Shown one piece after another: positions 8,337 to 17,875 of a DNA stretch of 64,000 nucleotides. The notes under the pieces are model-generated. The model did not search any database. It was not told where the DNA came from and worked only from the letters and a program-made list of their open reading frames with translations. Numbering within the stretch: position 1 is the stretch's first letter; every line of letters begins with the position of its first letter. The stretch is taken from assembly GCF_003966145.1 (NCBI RefSeq), contig NZ_RXNR01000002.1, positions 1 to 64,000 of the forward strand, read 5' to 3'. Origin of the DNA: Lysinibacillus telephonicus. Its GTDB lineage: Bacteria > Bacillota > Bacilli > Bacillales_A > Planococcaceae. A program made the position numbers and the translations under genes.

Positions 8337-9793
8337 TACGTACTCAACTCATTTTTAACATAAACAGAAACAAAATCTCGTAAATTAATAAAATGCTCAT
8401 CGATTTTAAAATACTTTTTATAAATTTCCATTAATTTTTCAAAAAGCTCATACTGCTCAGTTGCAAACAAAGATTTTAATATATTGCATACATGATTTGA
8501 AGTCATATTTGCAATTTCATAATATGGACTTCTCTCATCATAGTAATGCTCCAGCCATTCTTCTATGGATTGCAGCACATATTGAGGGGAATTATGAACA
8601 ATATAAGCAATATCACGCTGCACAGTTGCTTCAATTCGATGAAGCAAGTCCTTATTAAACTGCTGAGCATTAAAGTATTCATAAATGCTGGTACAGGAAG
8701 CAATTTCATGTTGTTTAAGCAATTGAACGACTTCTGAAAATTGATTGCTTTGAACAAGTGCATCTATCAGTATATAAAAAACTTGCTCTAAATAGTTATT
8801 ATCATACCTCTTTACAAGTGTGGTTGGTTCCGGTTTTAAATTCGGCAATACATCACTGTATTCTAATAGCAATTCGATTGCATGGTTAATAAGACGATCA
8901 TTTTGAATTAACTGTTTTCCATATTTAATTATTTTTTCAGTATCGTTTTGAGTAGATGTTGTGATTGCCAAAATATATGTTAAAAGAGTTAATTCTTTTT
9001 CGGATAAAGCCCATTTGCCTTTTTCCCATGATTTAATTATGTCTTCAATTAATGAATTTAACTTTCGGAAATGTCTCTTTCCACCGTTATAATGTGATAT
9101 GAGATTGAATAAATGAAGCTCTTTTAATTGAAAGGAACGAATATTTTCATTATCAATATATTTGATAAGTTGGTTAGTTATAATAACAGATTGGTTTAGT
9201 GTGTATTGTGTTTCTAATAAACCTTTAAATTGCTTCATAAGTTGTGTCGCATTTTGGATTGTATGTAAGGGTGTCTGCATAAAGATAGAATAGATTTTTT
9301 TAGTAAATAAAACATTCCAGAAATTAGAGTGCTCATTATAAATAATATGGACTAAATACTTTTTTCCAATTTGATATAAGTAAATTTGGTGTAGACCTCC
9401 GACTGCCTTTGAAAATTTAATCTCTTTTCCAAATACTAAGCCAATTAAGTTTTCAAATTTAAATGAATTATGTATAAGTAAATAGTCAAAAATAGTCTTT
9501 TTCGCTTGTGGTGATGAAAAAAAGGCTTTCAATCGGTCATTGGCATTTTCTAAATCGATTGATGTCCCTTGAATAGTTGCATGTAAAAATAAATTCACAT
9601 CTCCCCAATAATTTTGAGCTGTAGAAAATATAAGTTTACTAGCTTTTTCTTTATTAACGAGAATAGAATTTGCGGGGAGGATTGCACCAAAAATATCGCT
9701 CCAATCCTCTGATAATCTACAGATAGCGTCCTCTAACGAGTGTCCTACTTTCCCTTTTGTTTCATTTAGTAGTTCATAATCTATTTTTAGCAT
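8336..9793 (-). CDS. Unknown 485-aa helical protein
   Basis: Not recognised. The product is 485 aa, has no signal peptide or membrane segment, and is predicted largely alpha-helical. It is rich in Leu, Ile, Asn and Lys, with helix-turn-helix-like spacing from about residue 200 to the end that resembles TPR/HEAT-like repeats without a clear consensus. The first 130 residues (for example EDAICRLSEDWSDIFGAILP) look globular. ATG at 9793 is chosen because AGAGGTG lies six bases upstream; an upstream in-frame ATG at 9811 has none. It is probably monocistronic, between a terminator and a small membrane-protein gene on the same strand. The long intact frame and good ribosome binding site make it a real gene. 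Confidence 0.7.
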   Translation of the reverse strand: MLKIDYELLNETKGKVGHSLEDAICRLSEDWSDIFGAILPANSILVNKEKASKLIFSTAQNYWGDVNLFLHATIQGTSIDLENANDRLKAFFSSPQAKKTIFDYLLIHNSFKFENLIGLVFGKEIKFSKAVGGLHQIYLYQIGKKYLVHIIYNEHSNFWNVLFTKKIYSIFMQTPLHTIQNATQLMKQFKGLLETQYTLNQSVIITNQLIKYIDNENIRSFQLKELHLFNLISHYNGGKRHFRKLNSLIEDIIKSWEKGKWALSEKELTLLTYILAITTSTQNDTEKIIKYGKQLIQNDRLINHAIELLLEYSDVLPNLKPEPTTLVKRYDNNYLEQVFYILIDALVQSNQFSEVVQLLKQHEIASCTSIYEYFNAQQFNKDLLHRIEATVQRDIAYIVHNSPQYVLQSIEEWLEHYYDERSPYYEIANMTSNHVCNILKSLFATEQYELFEKLMEIYKKYFKIDEHFINLRDFVSVYVKNELST

Positions 9794-9856
9794 AATGACA
9801 CCTCTATCCATAAAAGAGAAATCTTACAAAAAATATATCAAAAATTTTTGAAAAAT

Positions 9857-9896
9857 AAAATGTCCAGTCAGTGGATCCCCTCTTTACAGACATTTT
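9857..9896 (-). terminator. Terminator of small membrane-protein gene
   Basis: Read on the minus strand, AAAATGTC and GACATTTT pair around a loop region that includes AGGGGATCC, followed by a T-rich tail. Confidence 0.6.
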
Positions 9897-9899
9897 AAT

Positions 9900-10085
9900 T
9901 TAACTCTTCTTACTCATTAAAGTACTTGCAGCCAATAATGTTGCAATGTAAACAATAACTGTGAATATGATGCTTGAAGTTGGGAAACTGCCGGTATTCA
10001 CGTAAGATTTTATTAAATTGATTGTAAAAAGTACTGATAAAAAAAGGCAAATATAAAAGTGTCTTTTATTTTTATTTCCTCTCAT
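9900..10085 (-). CDS. Small two-helix membrane protein
   Basis: A 61-aa protein with a basic start (MRGNKNKRH) and two hydrophobic helices at about residues 9-25 and 38-55, ending STLMSKKS. It should be a small inner-membrane protein with both ends on the same side. ATG at 10085 is chosen because GGAG lies eight bases upstream; the GTG at 10094 overlaps that site. A terminator hairpin follows directly, which supports a real gene. No family was recognised and no function can be assigned. Confidence 0.55.
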   Translation of the reverse strand: MRGNKNKRHFYICLFLSVLFTINLIKSYVNTGSFPTSSIIFTVIVYIATLLAASTLMSKKS

Positions 10086-10355
10086 TTTTGCCACTCCATA
10101 TTTATTATTTAATCCAATACTAACATCAGTAATGTGACAATAAAATTATTTTATTTTAAATAAATCATTTATGTAGGAAGTTACCAAAGTTCTGTTAAGT
10201 TAAAAATGATTTTATGCGGGCGGTTGAAAAAATTGTATTTTTTTCATATCTTTATCAATGGATAGTGGTTATTAACCGATATAATTCATATAGTGTGTTT
10301 TTTGGTAAAGATTCTATCACTTTAAATAGAAAATAACTTAAAGGAGGCTCTTAAA

Positions 10356-13300
10356 ATGGAGAAAGGCAAGTTTAAGAAGCTGAATAAGGCAACTGTTGCT
10401 ACCATTTTAGCTGCCAGTGGTGTCGCTGTAGTCGTTCCGCAGCCAACATTTGCGAATACATTTAAAGACTTAAACCCAAACGCCGATTATTATGGACCAG
10501 TTATGGAACTAACGAATCGTGGAATAATTAGTGGGTACTCAGATGGTACTTTCCGCCCTAATAGTATCGTTACACGTGGACAGGCAGCTAAGATGCTGGC
10601 TCTTGCATTAAAGTTGGATATAGAAAACGTAGTAAATCCAAACTTTAAAGACGTACCAACAAATTATCAATTTTACAAATATATTGCAGCATTAGTACAG
10701 GAAGGGTTAATTGATGGCTATTCAGATCAAACGTTTAGACCAGATGAGCCGATAACACGCGGTCAAATAGCTAAAATTCTAACATTAGGCTATCGTTTTA
10801 GTGTAGCAACAAAGCTAACTCATCACTTCGAGGATGTTCCAAGTAATAATAGTAATGCCTACTATATTCAAACATTAATTAACCTAAATATTACTAAGGG
10901 AGTCTCTCCAGTATCGTTTAAACCAAACGATCCTATTACACGTGGGCAGATGGCAACTTTCATTGTAAGAGCTGAAAATGCAGATGGTTCAGGAATGGCT
11001 GTAAATACAGTCGGAAAAATTGAAGGCAACAAAGTTTATATTAACTCTGTTCCATATTCAATTGATCCAAGTCTAACTTCAATCTTTAATGAAAGTAATG
11101 AAGCTATTCTAAAAGATGCATACGTAGAAGGTACGTTTAGTGGAAAGACAATCAAATCATTATCGAAGTTAACAATTAATGCTTCTGGTTCTGAAAATAG
11201 AAAGTTGCAATTTGATGGTAAAAACACAAGCTATAGTGGACAGCTTATAGTGAATGGCAACTATGTTGAATTTAAGAATTGGACATTATCGGGTACAGTA
11301 ACGATAGGTGAAACACCTCGAAAATCATTAAGCTACTATACGAATAGATTACAAAATGTTCGTATTGCTAGTTTAAACGGGGTAGGATTTATTGATTGGA
11401 CAAAACCAACAGAGCCAGAAGACAATGAGTTTTTAAATCCAGATGAAAATGAGCAGTTAAAAGATAAACCATCTAAAAATGGTTCATCAAAGGTAATTGA
11501 TCGTATGCCGGTAATAGAAAGATATGTAGATTTTACAAACTGTACGGTAAATCGTTTAGTTATTGAACAAAATCGTACATATGTTACTGGTGATAAAAAG
11601 TTTGGCAGTATAACTGTGCAAAAAAACGTTGAACAGTTTGAACTTTATGCTGATGCAGAGACGATGTATATTGAAACAGACACTTCAGTTATCATGTATG
11701 GCTCTAGTGATATTGATAAAGTTTATAAAAATAGTTATTACGATGTATATTTCAATTCTGATAGCTACATCGACATATTAGCAGTAGACAATAGCTATGG
11801 TTGGATTGATATCGGTGACAATGCATATATTGATAAGGCAATATTGCCTGTAGGTAAAGGTGTTAACGATATTTTTGATGACTTTACCAATGACAGCGAA
11901 AACATCGGGGATATCGAAGACGAAAATGGTGACGATGTCGACAAAGACCCAGGTGATGATGAAGTAGCAGATAACACAAATCCAGAAATAATAGATTTAG
12001 ACGTAATACCATCAGGTGATGGAGGAGAAGCTCAATTAACTGCCAATGAAAGTGGTACATATTACTATGTAGTGCGCAGTGCCGAAGATATAGAAAAAGG
12101 AATTCAATCGGCTCCATCAGTAAGAGAAATCATCGTTGGGGCAAGAGGTAGCGGTCAAGTTATTGAAGACCAAACTGCATTTTTTGAAATAACAGGACTT
12201 GAAGAAGAAAAGGAATATATTCTTTATGTAGTAGTAGTTGATGCTGCAGAAAATGTATCGAATGTAGAAAGTAAACCATTTACAACAACAGATGGAACGT
12301 TGCCTCAAGTAAATAATTTAACAGCTAGACCATTGCATGGTGGGCAGCGAATTGAGTTCAGCTTTAGACCTAGTGAGCCTGGGGAGTATTTCTATTACAT
12401 CCGAATTAAATCGACTGCACCAGATCCGACAACAGAGGATATTATTCGAAATCCTTATGGAAGAGGAACGATTAATAGTCTGACAGATTTAGAAAATGGA
12501 TTTGTTACAGATATCGCTTCCGGTTTAGCAAACAACACAGAGTATGAATTATATGTTGTGATGAGAGATAAGTGGGGGAATATTTCAAATGATCCACCAC
12601 AGAAAGCAACTGTAAAAACAGGTGATTTAGATAATACACCACCATTTATAGTGGATGGAAAACTTAATGTATTAAATTATGAAGAAAATACGTTTTATTT
12701 TGAAGTAAGTGAAGAATTAGACCCGGAAACGGCACAAAATACTCAAAATTACCTCTTATCAGGAACGGGTATTATTAATACAAGTGGACAGGAAGAAATT
12801 TATCCTGAGAAAGTTGTTTACGATAAAACGAATAATCGAATCATTTTAACTATTCCTTCATTAACAGGTTTTGTAAATGGAGATAATTTAATTGTGACAG
12901 TGCTTCCGAGCGTAAAAGATATTGCCTACAATGACTTTGAAAATACAAGCAATGTCCATCCAACGGCAACGCCTAGAAACAGAGCGGAATATATTCATTC
13001 CGATACATTGCTTCCAGTGTTAACGTTAATAGGTGAACCGGAAGTGAATCCTTCTAAGACAGCGGCATTAGTAACGTATCGTGCCAATAAAGCTGGGACT
13101 TATCACTATGTAATTATGGAATCAGGCATCGACCCATCAGCTATTGATGGACGAGAAATGATTAAAGCAATTCAAGACAATGCAACAACCTTAAATGTGA
13201 CGTCTGGTGATACTGTTGTAGGTATAGACATTGTTGGAAGCAACGGAAATAACCCGGCACAGCTCGGAGAACAGACAGTTAATATTCCATTCCCAAATAG

Positions 13301-14672
13301 AACGGCTTTAAATCCTTATAAGAGCTACGATTTATATATCGTATTACGAGACCGTTCTGGGAATATTTCGCAAGTACGATCTACACCTCTTATTGCCGAT
13401 GAGCTGCCGCCAACGATTACTGGGGTAGATGTTAAAGTAAATGAAGGGGATCGTTCTGCTGTACTTTCCTTTACATCAACTGAGATGGGTGAGTATTACT
13501 ATCTTGTTAGAAAAGAAGGAGAAGACCCGGCTTTACCAACAGATGAAGATGAATTAAAGGCTTATATTTTAGAAAATGGTAATAAACGAGAAATGCGAGA
13601 GTTAGGAAACAGTGTTTCTCTGAATGGGCTAGACCCACACGAAGACTATATGTTGTATTTAGCTGCAAAGGATGTATTTGGCAACGTTACAATATATAAA
13701 AACCATAGAGTAAATAATCAAGGTAAAGAATTACAACATGATGGCTTAATGGCGTACAAATTCTATACAGATGGAACTGCTCCAAAAATCGGTGAGGTAG
13801 TAAGAAAATTATCCCGAGCAGAATTTGAAGTAGTAAATAACCCGGCAAGCTTAAGTGGAACTGGTAACTTTGAATCTGTAACATATGAAGAGAATAAAAC
13901 ATTCTTAGTAACATTCTCTGAATCGATTATATTAGATGACCCAACACAGAGCTTCTTTGTTATCAGAGATGAAGATGGTAATCCAATTGATAAGACTAAA
14001 TATACGTTTGTATTTGAAGACTACTATGATGAAACTAAACCGAATACGGTAAATTCTCCAAAAAATACTTGGAGTCCTAGAAGAATGATTATTAAATTCA
14101 ATGAAGAAATGAAAAGTAGCTTTAGTGTCGTAATTGATGCGAACGCAGTAGATATTAACAAACCAGATGCATTTGGTGGAAATAATAAATTTGAAGGTAA
14201 TACTCCACTTGGTAACAATGCAATAGGACACTATAAATATCCGACTACTACAGCGAATAATGAAATCCTTGCTGGAGCATTAACAGGAAATATTACATCA
14301 GTAGGTAATTATAAATACTCTAGTACAATGGATTTACTAGTTCAAATCAATACAACTTTAGATTGGAAGCAAACATATTACTTTGCTGTGGCAAATGTTA
14401 GTGCGCAAGATTTAACTGCGGATGATATTATTAGAGTTGTTGATAAGGGTACGACGATACAGGGTGTTACAGCAGGTGGTAAAGATGAACTGGATGTAAG
14501 TACAATTAGTGAGGGAAGCTTCGTACTTCACCTTAAAACACCAGTTTCAGGTCAAGTATTTACTACAGGACAAAAAATCTATCTGTTAACAGTTGACCAA
14601 TACGGTAACGTTGTAATGGCTATGGATAGAGAAAATAATCAAAATAATTATATATTAATTACTGCACCATAA
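10356..14672 (+). CDS. Large SLH-domain surface protein with repeated beta-sandwich modules
   Basis: A 1438-aa secreted surface protein. A signal peptide of about 33 residues ends in FAN. Three SLH domains follow at about 36-80, 97-142 and 158-205, with ITRGQ-type motifs, anchoring it to the cell wall polymer. The middle part (about 215-540) is beta-rich and ends in an acidic linker. From about 541 there are four copies of a module that pairs a GxYYYxVR-like strand with a YxLYVVxxDxxGNxS strand (starting near 541, 649, 885 and 1017). An Ig-like segment lies near 766-885. A strong AAAGGAGG precedes the ATG. It may be an S-layer protein or large adhesin; the exact role is not shown. Confidence 0.88.
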   Translation: MEKGKFKKLNKATVATILAASGVAVVVPQPTFANTFKDLNPNADYYGPVMELTNRGIISGYSDGTFRPNSIVTRGQAAKMLALALKLDIENVVNPNFKDVPTNYQFYKYIAALVQEGLIDGYSDQTFRPDEPITRGQIAKILTLGYRFSVATKLTHHFEDVPSNNSNAYYIQTLINLNITKGVSPVSFKPNDPITRGQMATFIVRAENADGSGMAVNTVGKIEGNKVYINSVPYSIDPSLTSIFNESNEAILKDAYVEGTFSGKTIKSLSKLTINASGSENRKLQFDGKNTSYSGQLIVNGNYVEFKNWTLSGTVTIGETPRKSLSYYTNRLQNVRIASLNGVGFIDWTKPTEPEDNEFLNPDENEQLKDKPSKNGSSKVIDRMPVIERYVDFTNCTVNRLVIEQNRTYVTGDKKFGSITVQKNVEQFELYADAETMYIETDTSVIMYGSSDIDKVYKNSYYDVYFNSDSYIDILAVDNSYGWIDIGDNAYIDKAILPVGKGVNDIFDDFTNDSENIGDIEDENGDDVDKDPGDDEVADNTNPEIIDLDVIPSGDGGEAQLTANESGTYYYVVRSAEDIEKGIQSAPSVREIIVGARGSGQVIEDQTAFFEITGLEEEKEYILYVVVVDAAENVSNVESKPFTTTDGTLPQVNNLTARPLHGGQRIEFSFRPSEPGEYFYYIRIKSTAPDPTTEDIIRNPYGRGTINSLTDLENGFVTDIASGLANNTEYELYVVMRDKWGNISNDPPQKATVKTGDLDNTPPFIVDGKLNVLNYEENTFYFEVSEELDPETAQNTQNYLLSGTGIINTSGQEEIYPEKVVYDKTNNRIILTIPSLTGFVNGDNLIVTVLPSVKDIAYNDFENTSNVHPTATPRNRAEYIHSDTLLPVLTLIGEPEVNPSKTAALVTYRANKAGTYHYVIMESGIDPSAIDGREMIKAIQDNATTLNVTSGDTVVGIDIVGSNGNNPAQLGEQTVNIPFPNRTALNPYKSYDLYIVLRDRSGNISQVRSTPLIADELPPTITGVDVKVNEGDRSAVLSFTSTEMGEYYYLVRKEGEDPALPTDEDELKAYILENGNKREMRELGNSVSLNGLDPHEDYMLYLAAKDVFGNVTIYKNHRVNNQGKELQHDGLMAYKFYTDGTAPKIGEVVRKLSRAEFEVVNNPASLSGTGNFESVTYEENKTFLVTFSESIILDDPTQSFFVIRDEDGNPIDKTKYTFVFEDYYDETKPNTVNSPKNTWSPRRMIIKFNEEMKSSFSVVIDANAVDINKPDAFGGNNKFEGNTPLGNNAIGHYKYPTTTANNEILAGALTGNITSVGNYKYSSTMDLLVQINTTLDWKQTYYFAVANVSAQDLTADDIIRVVDKGTTIQGVTAGGKDELDVSTISEGSFVLHLKTPVSGQVFTTGQKIYLLTVDQYGNVVMAMDRENNQNNYILITAP

Positions 14673-14681
14673 TTTAAAGTA

Positions 14682-14727
14682 AGAAGGATGTCCAAAAGTA
14701 AAAAACTATGGAACATCCTTCTTTTAT
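14682..14727 (+). terminator. Terminator after large SLH gene
   Basis: AGAAGGATGT...CC pairs with GG...AACATCCTTCT across a 16-base A-rich loop, then TTTTA. Confidence 0.8.
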
Positions 14728-14798
14728 TGAATAAATTGGAGTGGTGATATAAAATTTCCATATGTAGTATAAAAAACTTAAATTTAGAGGAAAATACT

Positions 14799-15728
14799 AT
14801 GACCTACTTATCTATGATTTTCTTCCAAATTGTCGCCCCAATCTTAGTGCTTTTAGTTATTGGAGCTGCTTTACAGAGAAAATTTCAATTTAATTTAAAG
14901 GCGATGTCACACTTAATTACATACTGTTTTATGCCGGTTACTGTATTACTAAACATATATGAAACGACTATTGAAATGAGTGTTTTAGGGCAGGTTGCAA
15001 TATTTATTCTCCTATTAATTGGAAGTCAAATGCTTCTTAGTCATTTTATTGCAAAAATACTCGGTCTTAATCGCATGGAATCTGCAGTTTTCAAAAATAG
15101 TGTTGTTCTAATTAACTCTGGAAATTATGGAATTCCAGTTGCTCAAATGATATTTGCTACTCAGCCAATCGGTGTTGCCATTCAGGTAATTCTAGTGATC
15201 TTTCAAAACATAACTACATACACATATGGTTTATATAATCTAATTTCTGCAACAAAATCAGGTATTGAAATTTTAAAAGACTTTATTAAAATGCCAATTC
15301 TCCACGCACTTTTATTGGGTGTTATTTTGAATGTCTTGAACTTCGACATTCCTCAAACAATACGAATCCCACTCGATCATATTTCAGATGGATTTGTTGC
15401 CGTTGCATTAATTACACTTGGTGCACAGCTTTCTCAAATTGAAATAAAAACTATGTTAAATAAAACTATTTTAATCAGTTGTTTTACAAGATTAATAGTG
15501 GGGCCTTCTGTTGCCTTATTAATAATTTATATATTAGGACTTGATGGAGTAGTAGCACAATCACTTTTAATAGCAAGCTCATTTCCAACGTCTCGCAATA
15601 GCTCAAGCCTTGCACTTGAATATGATATTGAATCGAATACAGCTGCGCAAACTGTATTGTTCTCAACAATTGTTAGCTGCTTAACAGTAACGTTTGTAAT
15701 TTACTTATCTACAATGCTCTTTGGATAA
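14799..15728 (+). CDS. AEC-family auxin-efflux-carrier-type transporter
   Basis: A 309-aa integral membrane protein with about ten hydrophobic helices, of the auxin efflux carrier (AEC/MleP-like) family. Relatives export or exchange malate and other organic anions. Motifs are CFMPVTVLLNIYET in the first repeat, NSGNYGIPVAQMIFA (family hallmark) and SSFPTSRNSSSLALEYD near the end. Length fits the family. The ribosome binding site is weak (AGAGGA). The gene is monocistronic, with a shared terminator to convergent katA. The substrate cannot be told from sequence. Confidence 0.88.
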   Translation: MTYLSMIFFQIVAPILVLLVIGAALQRKFQFNLKAMSHLITYCFMPVTVLLNIYETTIEMSVLGQVAIFILLLIGSQMLLSHFIAKILGLNRMESAVFKNSVVLINSGNYGIPVAQMIFATQPIGVAIQVILVIFQNITTYTYGLYNLISATKSGIEILKDFIKMPILHALLLGVILNVLNFDIPQTIRIPLDHISDGFVAVALITLGAQLSQIEIKTMLNKTILISCFTRLIVGPSVALLIIYILGLDGVVAQSLLIASSFPTSRNSSSLALEYDIESNTAAQTVLFSTIVSCLTVTFVIYLSTMLFG

Positions 15729-15732
15729 TAAT

Positions 15733-15775
15733 AAAAACGCTTCGTAATTCATATTGAATTACGAAGCGTTTTTTT
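15733..15775. terminator. Bidirectional terminator between transporter and katA
   Basis: AAAACGCTTCGTAATTC and GAATTACGAAGCGTTTT form a perfect 17-bp stem around ATATT, with A and T tracts on both sides. Confidence 0.95.
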
Positions 15776-15806
15776 GGATTGGATATCAATGAAAATAAAT
15801 CGTTAA

Positions 15807-17303
15807 TTATTGACCTACTTTAGTTAGGTATGGATTTGAAAGGTCCATTCCGTCTAAAGTTAAGCCCATAGCTTTTGCTACGCCTTCACCATATGCTGGA
15901 TCAGCTAAGTAGCAGTGTAGGATATGGCGGCGTTTAATAAATTCTTCTACGCCTTCCATGTTTGCAGCAGTGTTTTCGAATAAACGTTGTTGTTCTTCTG
16001 CTGTCATTAAGTTAAATAACTTACCTGGCTGTTCGAAGAAGTTATTATCATCTTGGTTAAAGTCGTAAATATCAGCTGGACCATCTAAAGCAAGAGCTGG
16101 GTCTTTGTATTGTGGTTGAGCTTGTAACGCACCATAGCTGTTTGGATAGTATGATAAATCACTTCCGTTGTTGCCATCAACACGCATTGCGCCATCGCGG
16201 TGGTAAGCGATGAATGGACAACGTGGTTTGTTTACTGGAATTTGGTAATGGTTTACACCTAAACGGTAACGAGTTGCGTCTGCATAAGCAAATAAACGAG
16301 CTTGTAGCATACGGTCAGGTGAGAATGAAATACCAGGAACTACGTTGGATGGAGCAAATGCAGCTTGCTCAACGTCTGCGAAGTAGTTTTCTGGGTTTTT
16401 ATTTAATTCGAATTCACCAACAGGAATTAATGGATATTCAGATTTGTACCATACTTTTGTTAAATCGAATGGGTTATCTTTGTGATTACGAGCTTGTTCT
16501 TCTGTCATCACTTGGATATACATTTTCCATTTAGGGAAATCGCCGCGCTCGATTGCTTCGAATAGGTCGCGTTGTGAAGATTCGCGGTCTTCACCGATTA
16601 CTTTTGCAGCTTCATCGCTAGTTAAGTTTTTGATACCTTGTTCTGTACGGAAGTGGAATTTCACATATACGCGCTCACCAGCTTCGTTTATCATTGAGTA
16701 TGTGTGAGAACCGAATCCGTGCATGTGACGGTAGCCATCAGGAATACCACGGTCGCTCATTACGATTGTTACTTGGTGTAATGCTTCCGGTAGACTAGTC
16801 CAGAAATCCCAGTTGCTATTAGCGTTGTGCATATTAGTTTTTGGGTCACGTTTAACAACGTGGTTTAAATCTGGGAAGTGTAATGGATCGCGGAAGAAGA
16901 ATACAGGTGTGTTGTTACCAACTAAATCCCAGTTGCCTTCTTCAGTGTAGAATTTAAGAGCGAAACCACGGATATCGCGTTCAGCATCAGCTGCACCACG
17001 CTCACCAGCAACTGTTGAGAAACGAGCGAACATTTCAGTTTTCTTACCAACTTCAGAGAAGATTTTTGCTTTTGTATATTTCGTAATATCATGAGTTACA
17101 GTGAAAGTACCAAATGCACCCGAACCTTTTGCGTGCATACGACGTTCTGGAATAACTTCACGGTTAAAGTTAGCTAATTTTTCGATTAGGAAAACGTCTT
17201 GTAATAGAATTGGGCCGCGACGACCAGCTGTTAATACATCATCGTTGCTTACAACTGGAGCACCAGTAGTAGTAGTTAAACGTTGATTGTTTTTATTTGT
17301 CAT
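15807..17303 (-). CDS. katA: Catalase KatA
   Basis: A 498-aa small-subunit, clade 3 monofunctional haem catalase that decomposes hydrogen peroxide in the cytosol. The distal His lies in [16 protein letters not shown]. The conserved Asn is in the [11 protein letters not shown] region, and the proximal haem Tyr in [14 protein letters not shown]. Length and end-to-end similarity fit the Bacillus vegetative catalase KatA. A strong AGGAGG precedes the ATG at 17303. A PerR-like box lies upstream at 17381-17395. Codon use is more biased than in neighbouring genes, consistent with high expression. It is divergent from the nitric oxide synthase gene. Confidence 0.95.
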   Translation of the reverse strand: MTNKNNQRLTTTTGAPVVSNDDVLTAGRRGPILLQDVFLIEKLANFNREVIPERRMHAKGSGAFGTFTVTHDITKYTKAKIFSEVGKKTEMFARFSTVAGERGAADAERDIRGFALKFYTEEGNWDLVGNNTPVFFFRDPLHFPDLNHVVKRDPKTNMHNANSNWDFWTSLPEALHQVTIVMSDRGIPDGYRHMHGFGSHTYSMINEAGERVYVKFHFRTEQGIKNLTSDEAAKVIGEDRESSQRDLFEAIERGDFPKWKMYIQVMTEEQARNHKDNPFDLTKVWYKSEYPLIPVGEFELNKNPENYFADVEQAAFAPSNVVPGISFSPDRMLQARLFAYADATRYRLGVNHYQIPVNKPRCPFIAYHRDGAMRVDGNNGSDLSYYPNSYGALQAQPQYKDPALALDGPADIYDFNQDDNNFFEQPGKLFNLMTAEEQQRLFENTAANMEGVEEFIKRRHILHCYLADPAYGEGVAKAMGLTLDGMDLSNPYLTKVGQ

Positions 17304-17875
17304 ATATGTACCTCCTAAAATTTAATTTTTAACCTCTTCGAAAGTCAGTATAACAAATCTAAATCATAATATCTACTAAATTATAATAATTCTTTTTAAG
17401 AAGTTTATATCCTTTACTAAATATTTTAAAAGTAATGCAGAATAGTAAAAAGATGTTTTTGCTTTTCTGGATAGTGTCTTTCTTATTAATAGGGAAAACG
17501 TTGTCTGATAATGATTTTGTCGAGGAGAGTCGAAATCTGATTGTAAATTTTTTGTTTAAAATTTTAAAGAGGTTTTTTTATAAATTTACATTTTCAATAA
17601 AAATATTAAATTCTTATTGAAAATTTATAGTTCTAATTGAAAATGAACCTTGTAGAAATACCAGGGTCATTAATATTAAATAAAAAACTAAAAGATTTAT
17701 AACTTAAGCTCTATTGTTCAATTAATAACCTTTTAATTTTTTGAGAGGTCACCCAGCAAATTAATTATTATGAATAATCTATGTCATATATATAAAATAC
17801 ATCTTTTTTCAGTATTAAATATCATTGATATAAGGAAATTCAGTAATCTAAAATTGAGATAACGGGGGATTGATA
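17304..17875. other. Long AT-rich region between katA and nos
   Basis: About 570 bp. The katA side holds a PerR-like box (17381-17395) and a minus-strand TATACT that could be the -10. The remainder is very AT-rich with many stop codons. A 61-codon frame at 17435-17620 has no ribosome binding site and is not counted. No riboswitch was seen. AACGGGGGA at 17861-17869 is the ribosome binding site of nos. Confidence 0.4.
17381..17395. promoter_or_regulatory. Candidate PerR box upstream of katA
   Basis: TTATAATAATTCTTT matches the PerR consensus TTATAATNATTATAA at 11 of 14 defined positions, with a perfect left half. It sits about 80 bp before the katA start and upstream of a minus-strand TATACT. 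PerR control of katA is established in Bacillus subtilis; here it is inferred. Confidence 0.5.

Noticed and set aside
17435-17620. 61-codon plus-strand frame between katA and nos
   Set aside because: No ribosome binding site, and low-complexity AT-rich composition.
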